Positions 42,201 through 54,200 of a DNA stretch of 64,000 nt are shown piece after piece; position 1 is the stretch's first letter; each line of letters opens with the position of its first letter. This DNA is from Prunella strophiata. Lineage: Eukaryota; Chordata; Aves; Passeriformes; Prunellidae. The stretch lies in contig JAZBQD010000014.1 of the NCBI GenBank assembly GCA_036583965.1, forward strand, positions 43,953,490 through 44,017,489, in the 5' to 3' direction. Under the pieces are notes generated by a model that did no database searches, was not told where the DNA came from, and was given only the letters and a program-made list of their open reading frames with translations. A program made the position numbers and the translations under genes.

Positions 42201-45200
42201 TAGCTAGTGTGCACGATACCAAATCTTTAGATTCCCCTCAAAACAATAAATCCAAAAAATCAGCACTTATGAGAAATATTAAACCTAAAATACTCTAAAT
42301 GCTATTGAAAAACAATTTTTCCCTTTTGTCTGGATGATCACACTTATTGGAAAGTAAAATATCCATCTTCTTTCAAATAAGCCACGGTCTTACTTTTCTC
42401 CCTGATTCTTCCACCTTCCTATTTGTCCTCTTTATTTCAGTTCTTTTCCCATGGTGCAGTATGAATGCTAAATTATTAGAGATACTTAACTACATACCTA
42501 TATTTTCCTGTGATATGTATGCATATATATTTTCTCCTGCTTGAGACCCAACACCCCGTCTGGTATATTGTGTATTTTGGAAAAAAACATGAATACTTGC
42601 TTTCTGAGCAGAGAGATCCATGAAGAAATGCTTATATGTAGTATTTTTCATCAGTCAACTTTGGTCCTTACTATTGGTGTTTCCCTCAATAGAAATGTGA
42701 ATTTGCAAGGATACAAGAGGAGACTAAAGTATAATGAGCTAACTGATAATATGCAGTGAAGTGTTTCCTTTTCACCAATCTTAGATCCTACATTGTCACT
42801 TTCTTCTCATTAAACAAAGTAGGTGGGAATAGCACAGAGGAAAAAGGCAGAAATTGAAAATTATGTTAAAATGAGATAAGCAGACTGGAGTAGTAACTAT
42901 TCTATTGTGCAGTGTGTGTGAACATGCTAAACTGTCACACTGCTTTTTGCTTCATGAGGGTGGGGAGAACAAATCCATCAAACTTAACCAGTTCAATTTT
43001 TTTTCCTTTTAGGGCTTCCTAGAATTTGCTCCCCCATCTGTTTTCCAATGGAAATGGCCCTGACATAAAATGTTATAATGGACCTTCTCTTGAATTTCAG
43101 GTAGGAGTATAGTACTCCATGTCTGACTAGAAGTCCATTAACTAATTAGAGGGCTGGAGTACATCTCCAAAAAGGGAAAGCTGGGAGAACTGCATTTGAT
43201 TGGTCTTTTGAAGAGAATTCACCTACTCAATAAGGAGATATTGTTGCTTCCTTCAGGTATCAAATGCAAGAGTTCAGAGAAGGGAGAACCAGACTCTTCT
43301 TTGAGGTGCATTGTGACAGCCACATGAGACAACAGCCACAGTTGCTACTCAGGAAATTCTAATTAGATATTTAGGGAAGTGCTTCTTACTATGAGGGTAG
43401 TCAAAGACTGGAAGAGTTGTCCTGAGAAGTTATAGACTGTGTACTGCAAAACATAACCAACTATACCTATATCACTGTATAATCAGCATCCATTTCTTTG
43501 CTCCTCTACAACACTGCAACTTCTGGACTTGCCTCAAATAGGGGTAATTGAAGGCCACTTGGAAAATTTAGTGGTAATGTCTACTGAAGGGAATGACACA
43601 ATATTAGCTCATGACATCAGTGCTACAATCTTTACAGTGACTCCTACATTTCTGTTTATCATTCATTGTCTTGGAGTTTAAGGTCTAGAAGAGATCCAAG
43701 ATGTGGAAAAGCTCTATGTACTTGGAAACCAGTCTCCACACCTGAGACTGTCAGATATACACTTCTCTGTCCATGAATGTCCTCTTTGATACACTGGAGT
43801 TTTCCAGGCCCTATTGGTATAAAAACCATTCAAATCTGACACACTTCATTGGGTAGAAGAAAACCTATTGAAAGTAAGAATTCTGATAAGGCCAGGAACT
43901 TCAGGTCCCCAGATCACAGCTGTTCCCCTTCTGAAAAACCCATATACCTCAGCTGTTTCTGATTTCCAATTCCCTTAAGTTTAATAAAGAACCTCTTCAT
44001 AGCTTACAGTTCTTTCTAAGCTGTAGCAATCAGCTTTTTCTAGACAACATACCTTAGATACACAAAGTCCAGAGATTTAAGGGGCATCATAGCTGCAGAT
44101 TTAAGGGGCATTCAGCTGCAGTCAGATCAGCTAAAAATCACTTAGAATAATTAGCTTTCACAATACAATAAATGAAATAATAAATTAAAACAATACAATA
44201 CAATATAACACAATAAATTTTACCTAGTGCAGGTAAAATCATGCTTTATATTTGCTGTATTTCAAAATGTTACTGCTGAGTACTTGGCTCTATAAACATC
44301 ATTGTTGCTGCTGCCTGCCTGCTTTGGGTCTGAAATGTGTCAGAAGATTTATCTGCCTCATCAGCACTTTCTAAACACCCAGGCAGCCAATCGAAATGGG
44401 GAGGCATAACAGATGTGCCAACATCTGCTGCAGCAAGCATTTATCTGGACAGTGGAACATATAGCTGTAGATTCAAACTCTTAACCAGTCACAACTCCAT
44501 GTGTTTGGACAGCCTAGATCTACAACTGTGTGAAGGCTATTTTGGGATATTAATGGAAATCAAGTTGAAAATGTAGTTTTTCAATTACATTTGTGAGAAA
44601 TATACCTTCCTGTAATTCAGTTTATGCCTTTCAGACACAGTAAAGGCAAAATACTATGAAAAACCTAATTTTAAAGTTGAACTTAGAAATTCTTAGAAAG
44701 CACTTTTAAAATTCCATTCCATCTATGGTCTTGTTTACCTTGAGGTACACACATATTAAAGTATGTATAGTTAAAATATGCACATTTTAATCACATACAT
44801 ATGCCTATAAATCAAGCTCATGAAGCAATAAGAAATTACTTTCAAAATACATTTTGATTTTCCTGGCACCAAAATGAGGTCTGTGGGCACCATATCCATG
44901 CTGAGCTTCAGCTGTTCATACTTCTGTTGCACACGGAATGCCCTCTACCCCCACACACATACTTGTGCAGATTGATAAAATCATGAGATGAAATACAAAG
45001 CAAACTCATCTTCTGCTTTTTGATGCACAATACAGTTTCACCTGTATTCCTGCTCACCAAACCATGCCCTCTAGGAATGACTATCACATTCTCTTTGAAG
45101 AGATCCCTCATTAAATAAAAAAGCAAACTCCCAGAGAAAAGGCCTCTCCTGCTTTTTTTTGATTTCTCCTCTGAAGGCCCAGCATGAATAATACTGAAAC

Positions 45201-48200
45201 CTTGCTTTAAGCCCAGTTTATTGTAAAAGGTTCCCTCTTGCTAGTGGGACTCAGTCCATGTTTCCTGTGCTCTAGGTTTTCCTAGGATCTAAGCTTTAAA
45301 ATAGCAACATTATAATAAATTGGTTAACATGACTTAGACTACTTTTAAAAGAATATGTAAAATAAATTATTCCCTCCCATCTTTTGCTATATAGCTAGAT
45401 TTCATGTTTCCAGGACAGACTACATGAACATTCAAGTAGAAGGCATATGAAAAATGGCACTAATAAAACCCTTAGAAACATTTTGACTGTAAAGCATGTG
45501 GGATAATAATGTAAGAGCTGTCTAAACAAAGAGTTTCTCCAAAACAGAAGATTTATAATCCACAGATTTCCATAAATAAGAAAATATTACCAGCACCTTT
45601 CTCTTCCTTTACTGACTGAAAAGCACATTCCATACATTGTAATGTTGCCCAGCAATAAAGAGCTTGCTGAACTAAGGCCACTTTTCTTCATTTTCCTGGA
45701 AAAACATAAGCTCTGACAGCAAGTAAGAATTTTTATTAGCTTCCAGGTGAAATAAGGAGTAACCCTGTGCTTGTTTTATGAAATCATGAAACAGAATGAA
45801 TATCACTGACTTGATATATATTTTCTCCTGTTTTAAAACACAATAAATGGTAATAACCTTGATAAATTTGGCCATGTCAGTTTTGTGTCTTTTTCTCCCC
45901 ATTCTCTCATGATCCTCTGCAGTTGTGGACACAATTAAAATTCCTAAATTGGCATATTTGTTACTTAGAGGAAGTGAGATGACAGCAAATTCATTCACTT
46001 TGACTGTCAGGATTTTGTGATGATGCACAGCAATACACTCAAAATCAACAAACAACTGTGGCAGAAATTACCCTGATATTGCCTTCTATCTAAATGACCC
46101 AATGACTAGCAAGGAAGAAGAGTGATTTAATGGCCAAAAAAGAGATGCATTACAATTAAAGGCTTCTGGCTTTTATTGCCAGTTCTGCCACTGATTGACT
46201 TGGCAAGTCTCTCAATACAACTGTCCTTAGTTCACCCGCTTGTGAATTCATGTAGCAATACAGGACAACATAACACTGCAGAACCTCAACAGAATGGCTT
46301 TGTTTGATTTATTTATACCTGAAAAGTTACTTCAATACTTAAAAGACAAATGAAAAACTGAAAGCAAAGGGTTGCTCCTTTTACCAATCCTTTGCTCATT
46401 TACAGTGTACGATTGGCCACAGTTAGGGAGAAATTCCATGTTTATTATTGTCTATGGGTAAATTATACTGATGTAAACTCACAGGTATTTTAAAAATACA
46501 TACTCTTATGCTGTGTTATGCCAAATGTATGCTCGGTCTCTTTTAATTATTACCCACTGCTATTAAAAGAAATAAAGCAAAAAATATTTCACTTTTCCCT
46601 TTTTTATTTCAACTGTGACCTTTTCTATTTTTAGTCAGTAGCTTGGTCACAGGCCAGGTGTTTGCCACACAGAACTCTTTTGAGTTAACAGGAAGAAATC
46701 ACAAGGAAAGGTTTTAGAAGTCCTGATCATGATAAGTGCTTCCTCAGGTCCAACTGAAACTATTCTAATAATTCTATTTACTAATCCAGAAGAATTCCTT
46801 ACAAGACAGCTTTAAAACACAGTCCATTTTTTCTCTTTATATTTGTATGATAGAACAGGTGGAATGGGGGAAAAAAAAAAGGCCAATCACTCCAAGTTCC
46901 CACAAACCAAACTTTCCTAAGCAGCCAAGACCACAAACTACAGGCATACACATACCTGTTCAGTTCCTTCATGATACTTCTTATCAGCAGGTACTATATA
47001 ATATTAAAAATTGCCACCAAAAAATCAGAAAGATGGTGTCAGTAAATATCTCCATACCATGGGGCAACCATGATTCAGCTGAACTGCTAGGTTTGAAACA
47101 ATGGTCAGAAAAGAAACATAATGTACCAAGAGTCTCTCCTATCATAACAGACTGAGAGATTTGGGGTTGTTCAGCCTGGAAAAGAGAAAGCTTCAGGAAG
47201 AACTCAGAGCAGCCTTCCACACCTAAGGGGGGCTACAAGGGAGCTGGAGAGGGATGGGCATGTCATTATAGGACAAGGGCTAAGGACTTTAAAATGAAAG
47301 AGGGCACATTTAGATTAGATATTAGGAACAAGTTCTTCACTATGAGGGTGGTGAGACACCCAGAGAAGCTGTGGATGCTCCATCCCTGGCAGTGTTCAAG
47401 GCTGTGCTGGATGAGGCTTTGAACAATCTGGTCAAGTGGGAGATGTCCCTGCCAATGGCAGGGGTTGGAGCTACAATATCCTTAAGGTTCCTTCCAATCC
47501 AGACCATCCCACGATTCTTTGATGTAGTCCTAAATTATCTAGCCTACTTTGAGCTGTCAGTTCAGTCCCTTCACCACAACAGCAGCTCCATAAGGTAAGG
47601 CATGTGGTGAGAAGCATCTGCTTTTTCCATTGAAAATCTACAACACAGCAAGTTTGTTCCTATTTCTCCTACCATACCAGTCAGGTCTGATGACAATGGA
47701 AAGACACAACCTTATCCATCATTTCAGCTCTTCTAAACTACAACACCCATATCTCTATAAAGATCCATATTTCTTGAAAGCCTTCTCTTTTAAATGATGT
47801 CTGGTGGTTGCTGAATTCAAAAACTGCCTTCTATTTCCTAGAGGTGCATTTTATGACTTATCTCCAATTTTAAGCAGTTCAGGGTAAAATATAAAGACTC
47901 CAATCACAGTAGGAAATACAGTGAAAAAACAAGCACAACCTGATAGCTAGCTTCATTGTGCAGAAACACTCATCAAGGAACAAAACAAAAGAGCCTGATA
48001 GGAGCAATCAGCAGTGCTGGCAGTGTGTGCACAGAAGCTGTTTCCACAAAAACCTGTTTGTGCAGGTGCTAGCAATTGAGGAGGAGTTCCAGTTGTGTTG
48101 CTGCAAGCCCCTGTAATGCTCACACAGGGGTGTTTGCAGACTATCAGAGCTCTGGAGGGAGCTGTTACAGGCTATCAGCTCAGTAATCCTCATGTTAAAA

Positions 48201-51200
48201 AGGCCCTAAATATGTATTTACAAGATAGACAGACCTGTTTGTTTTATTGTTCAAGTAATCTATGTGTTGAAAAGGTCTTAAATAGGAAATTCACCAGGCA
48301 GGCAGGCAGGTCTCTCCTGGACTATTACAGCAATGGTGGGCTGTTCACTGAGAATGAATGTCACTGAGACCACTCTTCAGTGGCCCATGAAAGCCTCAAC
48401 CCATAAATACTTATAGTTGTTCAAGTGACTTTACTCAGATAAACAGCCTCACTCAGACTGCTCATCTGAAATTACTCCTTTATTTCTAAGGAAAAAATGC
48501 CAATAAAAATCAATCTCTTCAAAAGTGTGATGTCACAGAACTGATAAATTTGAATTTGCTCCTGAAATACCTTCCCTCATCACAATGGGATAAGTATTTG
48601 TGGAACAGGGAACCAGTATGTTACTGCTGCACTGTATAATGCTCAGATACAGTAGAAGAAGAAACAAGGAGAGCAGGGTAAAATTTTGCCCTATGCAACT
48701 TCTAAGTGTTCAGTGAAAAGACATCTACACAAAGGCTTACTCATGGCCAATTCCAAAAGGTTTCTAGCTTATCTCTACACAAGGCCCATTTTTAGTTGTT
48801 GTTAAAACAGCTGACAGCATCTGACCCAGAAATGTTCAGGTCAATAGGAAACCTTAGGAATTTCAGCAGGTTTGGATCAGACCAATAGTAAACTTGATGG
48901 ACTAATCTAAATTTACAGTTAACAGATTTATGAGTGCAAATACTTATCAAAACATTTAAACGAATGGCTGGGCATAACCATAAATTAGCATTTGCATTCA
49001 ACATGCATGCACACACATTTATTTCCTTATTCTGATGGAAAAATCTGTCCCTTGGGTCTACAAATCAGAACATGATCTTAAGAGTAATAATTTTTGCCCT
49101 GAAGTATTAGCCAACCCTGAGAACCCTAAGCGCTGCTGGGCTTAGGAGGAGGATGATGCAGTAAAGCAATTTGCATATGAATATTCTAATTTCCAGAAAT
49201 CCTATTTTCTATAGCATGGGAAGAATTCACACAGCATATGTGTAGTTTCTAGCTCATGCTCCAAGTGGGAAAAGTGTCACATGGCTCTTCCTCAAAATAC
49301 CATGTCTCTCATGGCTGCCCTTTCCTCCAAGAACTCTTATCCTTTCGTTTCCTGGACACAAAGGCTCCATAAAACATGACCACAGAAAGATTCTACCTGC
49401 ACATGATTCATGTGGCTGTCTGTATGTTTACTGACATGCACAAACTTTCTGAGCAAAAAAGTAACATAAAGCTGCTCAATGGTTTCTAAGTGAAGAGCAT
49501 CAGAATACCTCATAATTTCATATAGGGTCAACTCTATCCTAAGCAACTTTTCAGAGGTACTGGTCTTAAAACTGTCCCAATCTATCAGGACTAGCATTAG
49601 GCACTGCATTAGAACTAAAGTCATCAGACACATGGTGGGCTAACACAATGGCTGCCATTCTCCCTTTTTCACTCTGAAATGTTTTCCTCCTGACATCATG
49701 GACTGTTGATATAATTTTCCAGGCTCCTGAAAGCTGAAACAAATCACTTGTGCCTACAAATGAAAATAATCAGTGCCTGGAAAGTCTTTTAGGCAATTAT
49801 TCTGGTTTCCTTTGTGCATCCACATTGACTAACATCCAAGCTTCCTCCAAAAAACAACCCCTCAATACTGACAGCAAATTTAAGTACAGTCTTCCTCATA
49901 TATGCAACAACAGATAATGCAACCCTACTTCTATTCCTTCTCAGGGATGTGTGCTTTTGCTGTTTGGAAGAAGCACTCAGCTGGAAATGAGAATCTTTTC
50001 CTATTTGATAGATATGAAGTTTTAAAAGCTGTAATCCCCCAGCAGAAAGCAATCACCTCCCACTCTGCTTTTGCTCAAAAGCCACTTCAGTACATACGTA
50101 GGTATGAAGGTCTCTGCCTGTGGATAAGGACCTGGCGACTAAACAACACTAGCAGCTTGTGCCTGCTTGTAACATCTTATTTTCTTGTCTCATTAGACTG
50201 ATTGTGTAGGACAAGACATCAGTGATACTTTCTTTTGACCAGCTCTGTCTTTACAACACTCTTTGTTAGTTATCTTTTTTCTACCTATTTTTTAACTGTC
50301 CCACCATTTAAATTACTCTATCCCCTTAATTTCTGTATTACTATTAATGTTCCAAAACAAGCATACAATTCTCTCTCCTGGCTAGTAGGTTCAGAAATGT
50401 TATTAAGTGTGCACCATTAGCTTACTTATTTCTCCCTAGCACCTGTAGCCTCTATTCTTCTTACAAGGACAAATTTTAGAGCAATGTTTAACACAGATTT
50501 ACTGGGTACTGTGATGCTTTTAGTCATTTCACCTCATTGGTACCAGCAAGTATGATCTATAATCTAAACTCACTTGTCCAGCAGCAGAAAGCCACTCATA
50601 GTCAGGCTGGGTGGGTTTGTTCTGAATATCTCTAGCTCTCTTTTGGTGATATTGATTGCAAGTCAAATTGAGCACTTACACATCAGTCCATTCCTACTTC
50701 TTAAAAGTCCTCATGAGTATCTGACTATGCAAGAATTGCAAATCTTTTGATGCCTTTCTGCCAACACTGACTGATGCAAGCTCTGCCTTAGCATCTACCA
50801 GCAATTCAGATTTCTTTTAGGACAATTTTTGCAGTAGCAATGTAAGGATGCTCAAGTTGGCAGATGAAAATCCCCCAGCTTCATCATCTTCCCAGCAATT
50901 TGTTTAGAGTATGGTACTGTATGGAGCCTAATGAGCCTCCCTGGGAGTGCATCCTTCCAAGACAATTGGTTCATACTTGAGTTCATTGCATTGTGACAAT
51001 CTGATCACAGCCCACAGGGCTTTTCTAGCTTACAGCTGGAGTGGAAGAGTCTTACAAGTGTCTAATCCTACCACTGCAAGTATAAGTCCATATCCCCAGT
51101 GCTGGCTATCATATATGATCCTCCTCTTGGTCTCTTATGGTAGTAGCTCAGGTACTTAAACACTAGCATATATTTGATCACCAAAGTGATCAGAGTTTTT

Positions 51201-54200
51201 CAGGACATTCCCTTTCCTGGAAAACATTTTTATTTCCAGCACCCCATTTGCCAGTCATCTTATTTCCTTACTTCCTAATGTGGCTGCATATTTTGCATTT
51301 GTGTCTCAGAACTGACACATTCTTCATTTACAAACCATTTCTAGGAAATAATGAGGTGTTGTTCTAGCTCTTTTGCTGATCACTAGCAACTAGATTTTAA
51401 TCCATTTAAATTTTCATGTTTGCCATGGAGACCTGTGAGCTACTTATCTCCATCCTTTTGTACAATGTGAAAGTTAATGTGCATTTTGGAAACAGAACTG
51501 TGCTCTTGACACCAGACAAGTTTTTTGCTGTGTGTGATTAGCTGAAGTTCAACCAGAAAGTTGTCACAAATTAAAAAACAATTATAAAATCAAGGAATCA
51601 CTGATAAAATACTCCTTCTAAATAAAGCACAGTAAAAACAATAAACCACTTTCCCTAAACACAGGATAAATCAATCAGTGTGAGATAAAGAACACTCTGT
51701 GGTTCTTCCATCCAGCCTGCAGACTGAGGGGTGGCATGAGCAGGGCTTCTGCAACCCTTCTCCATGCTGCTTTCACCCTTAGAAGGCAAATATGATGTGT
51801 TAAAAATCTAGAAAAAAAGCAACACACTTTTGAGACAAAATTAATACAGGAAGCAATATAAAAGCTGGTCTTTAATTGGAGGCCTCTGGAGGAAAATGAG
51901 GAAAAATGCCCCACTATCACATAGGGTGAATACAGTTTTGTAAGTTTAACATTGGAGCATAGCCTCTACTCCAGCCCCTGTCCTGCTGCTTCTCACCAGG
52001 ACTGGCAACAGGAGCTGGGAAGTTCTTCTTGACTCTGAGACTCCTTTTTGGGATGGAGATAAATAACTCTGATGACAATGCTGTCAGTTTTTCCAGATCC
52101 CTGGTTATGACAAGGGAACTTAATGTCTTACAAGGAACTGAAACAGCAGATAATACAACCAGTGAGTAACCTAAACCATAATATCACCATATGGGCTTAA
52201 ACTTTGGGAATATCTTCAATGGTTAGAGCTCTGCTAATTAAAGGCTGCGAGATATTCTTGTTCCTCCTAAAAATGCACATATTTAGTAGAAAACCTTCTT
52301 CTCAAAGGAGTCTAGACAGTTTCTTTTCCATTTAAATTTCACATGAAGCACTTTATTTCAGTCACTCAGTGAATATGCCTTGGGCAACTGAATCACAGCT
52401 AACAGCAAATTAATGACTATGATGTTGTGATTAGCAGAGAATACAGGCAACTGAGAACCTGCCCAAACTATTTACTGTAGTCACAGTATTTATGCCAGCC
52501 ATTATTAGGGATAAATAATGGCCACAAAGAGGACTTGATTGCACCAGATAGACCCTTTAAAAATTGTCACTGATATTCTTATTAAATGGTGAAAATTTTT
52601 TCTATTTTACCATTTAAAAAAATTCTTTCTAGATGCTTACATTACTAATTAAATTAAATACTACCAGAAACAATAGTTTCTATTACATTTCTGGAACAAG
52701 TATCATGAACAAACACACCTGACAGAGAAATTTAATATCGTATTACACAGGGGGAGTCAAAATAGAACTTAAAGTCTGAGACTCTTATGCTGTGAGATAC
52801 TACACCAAAATCCAATTGGGAAGAAATAATAATTTCATTTATCCATAGCAATGATTTTTTGAGGAGTTCAAATAAAAGTTTGCTTGTTCTGATAAGATCC
52901 ACTAAGTAGAATGTTATTTGATTTTTCAGATTCCCCTGTCTGCTAGAAGAGCAATGGGCTGAGCTTGCAGTTGAGCATCTTAGATGCTAAAGACACAATA
53001 AAAGTGAACTCACTGCATATTTGCCAAGGCTTTTGCCTTTCATTTAATTTCCAAATGCCATCCAGTTATATGAAACCTTTAAAAGAGTTTCTTAAGATAG
53101 AGTAAACAGTAGAGTAGGATGTTTTTAATCTTGTATTAAATATTTTTAAGTATTTATAATAATTCTATTCTTATTTAAAACACAGTAACTTGAACTTATG
53201 AAAAGACTCCACACTGTTTAATAATAAAAATATTTTGTTACTAGATGACAGTGGAAAACATGAAAAGCTAATGACTGACTGACAGTAGATTATTTAGATA
53301 TTGAAATGAAAATCTAATGAAGAGCAACATCACTAATCATACGTTATCATTTTAGGAAGCTTCACATAATGATTTTCCAGTGACTCAGAAACACATCCAC
53401 CCTTGTCACCAGACAGTGCAATACATTAGCAGCAAAGGGAGATTTGTGGTACAGAGCACAATCTCTTATAATTGCAATACTTACCATGACAAATATCAAA
53501 GAGCAAGTAATAAAAACTATATTCATTGTCTAATTTGAAGCATGATCTTAAAAACACTCAAGCACACACCCAAATATCTAGAAGACTGATTTCTAATGCA
53601 TGAAATACAAGGACAATTGATTCTTAAAATTAGAAGCAGGAGGAGGAAAGCAATTAAGCTTCCAGTAACCATTTGTGGAAAGGCCTGCCTTAAAGTGTTA
53701 AATCTACTAAAGAGAAGCATTTGAGTTTTACAGTCTCCACTGCACAATGCATGTTAAACAAGCATCCTAGACATGTATGTGGTCACCCACTGGAGAATTC
53801 TGCTTTCAAATTTCACATCTTTAGCCTAACCCCAGTAAATCCTGTGATATCACACAGGTATAACACAAAACTGCCTTTGTGCAGTGATTTTTAAGAGGTA
53901 TTCCCACTCTTCTTTTTCTCAGAGGAGCCTGCTTTCAGCTGTGTAAATGCCATATCTGTAATAACAGAAAGAGAGGGTGAAGTGTGCCCATGATCTTACC
54001 TCATACTCAAAGTCCTCTGCTCTATCTGCATCAGCAGGCAGGCTGGAAAGATACTCATTACCTTCATAAAATTCATGCTCCACTGGGTGAAGAGAATGGC
54101 AGCTATGTGGAACAAAGCAGTACAATAACAATAGATGAGAAAATGTTTTTTTTTTTTTTAAATTAAAAGGTCCCACCTCACCCCCCTCCACTGTCACCTC

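Larger units (their letters stand above)
33642..53999 (-). other. PDZRN4: PDZRN4 large intron (20.4 kb) between linker and PDZ2
   Basis: GT-AG intron (donor gtaaga at 53999, acceptor ttgtag). It contains two plus-oriented CR1 fragments, a MIR-like relic, Z-DNA-prone and AT-rich microsatellites and several short tandem duplications, listed separately. The longest open frame wholly inside it is 127 codons (45672-46055, minus), with no recognised domain. Confidence 0.9.
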
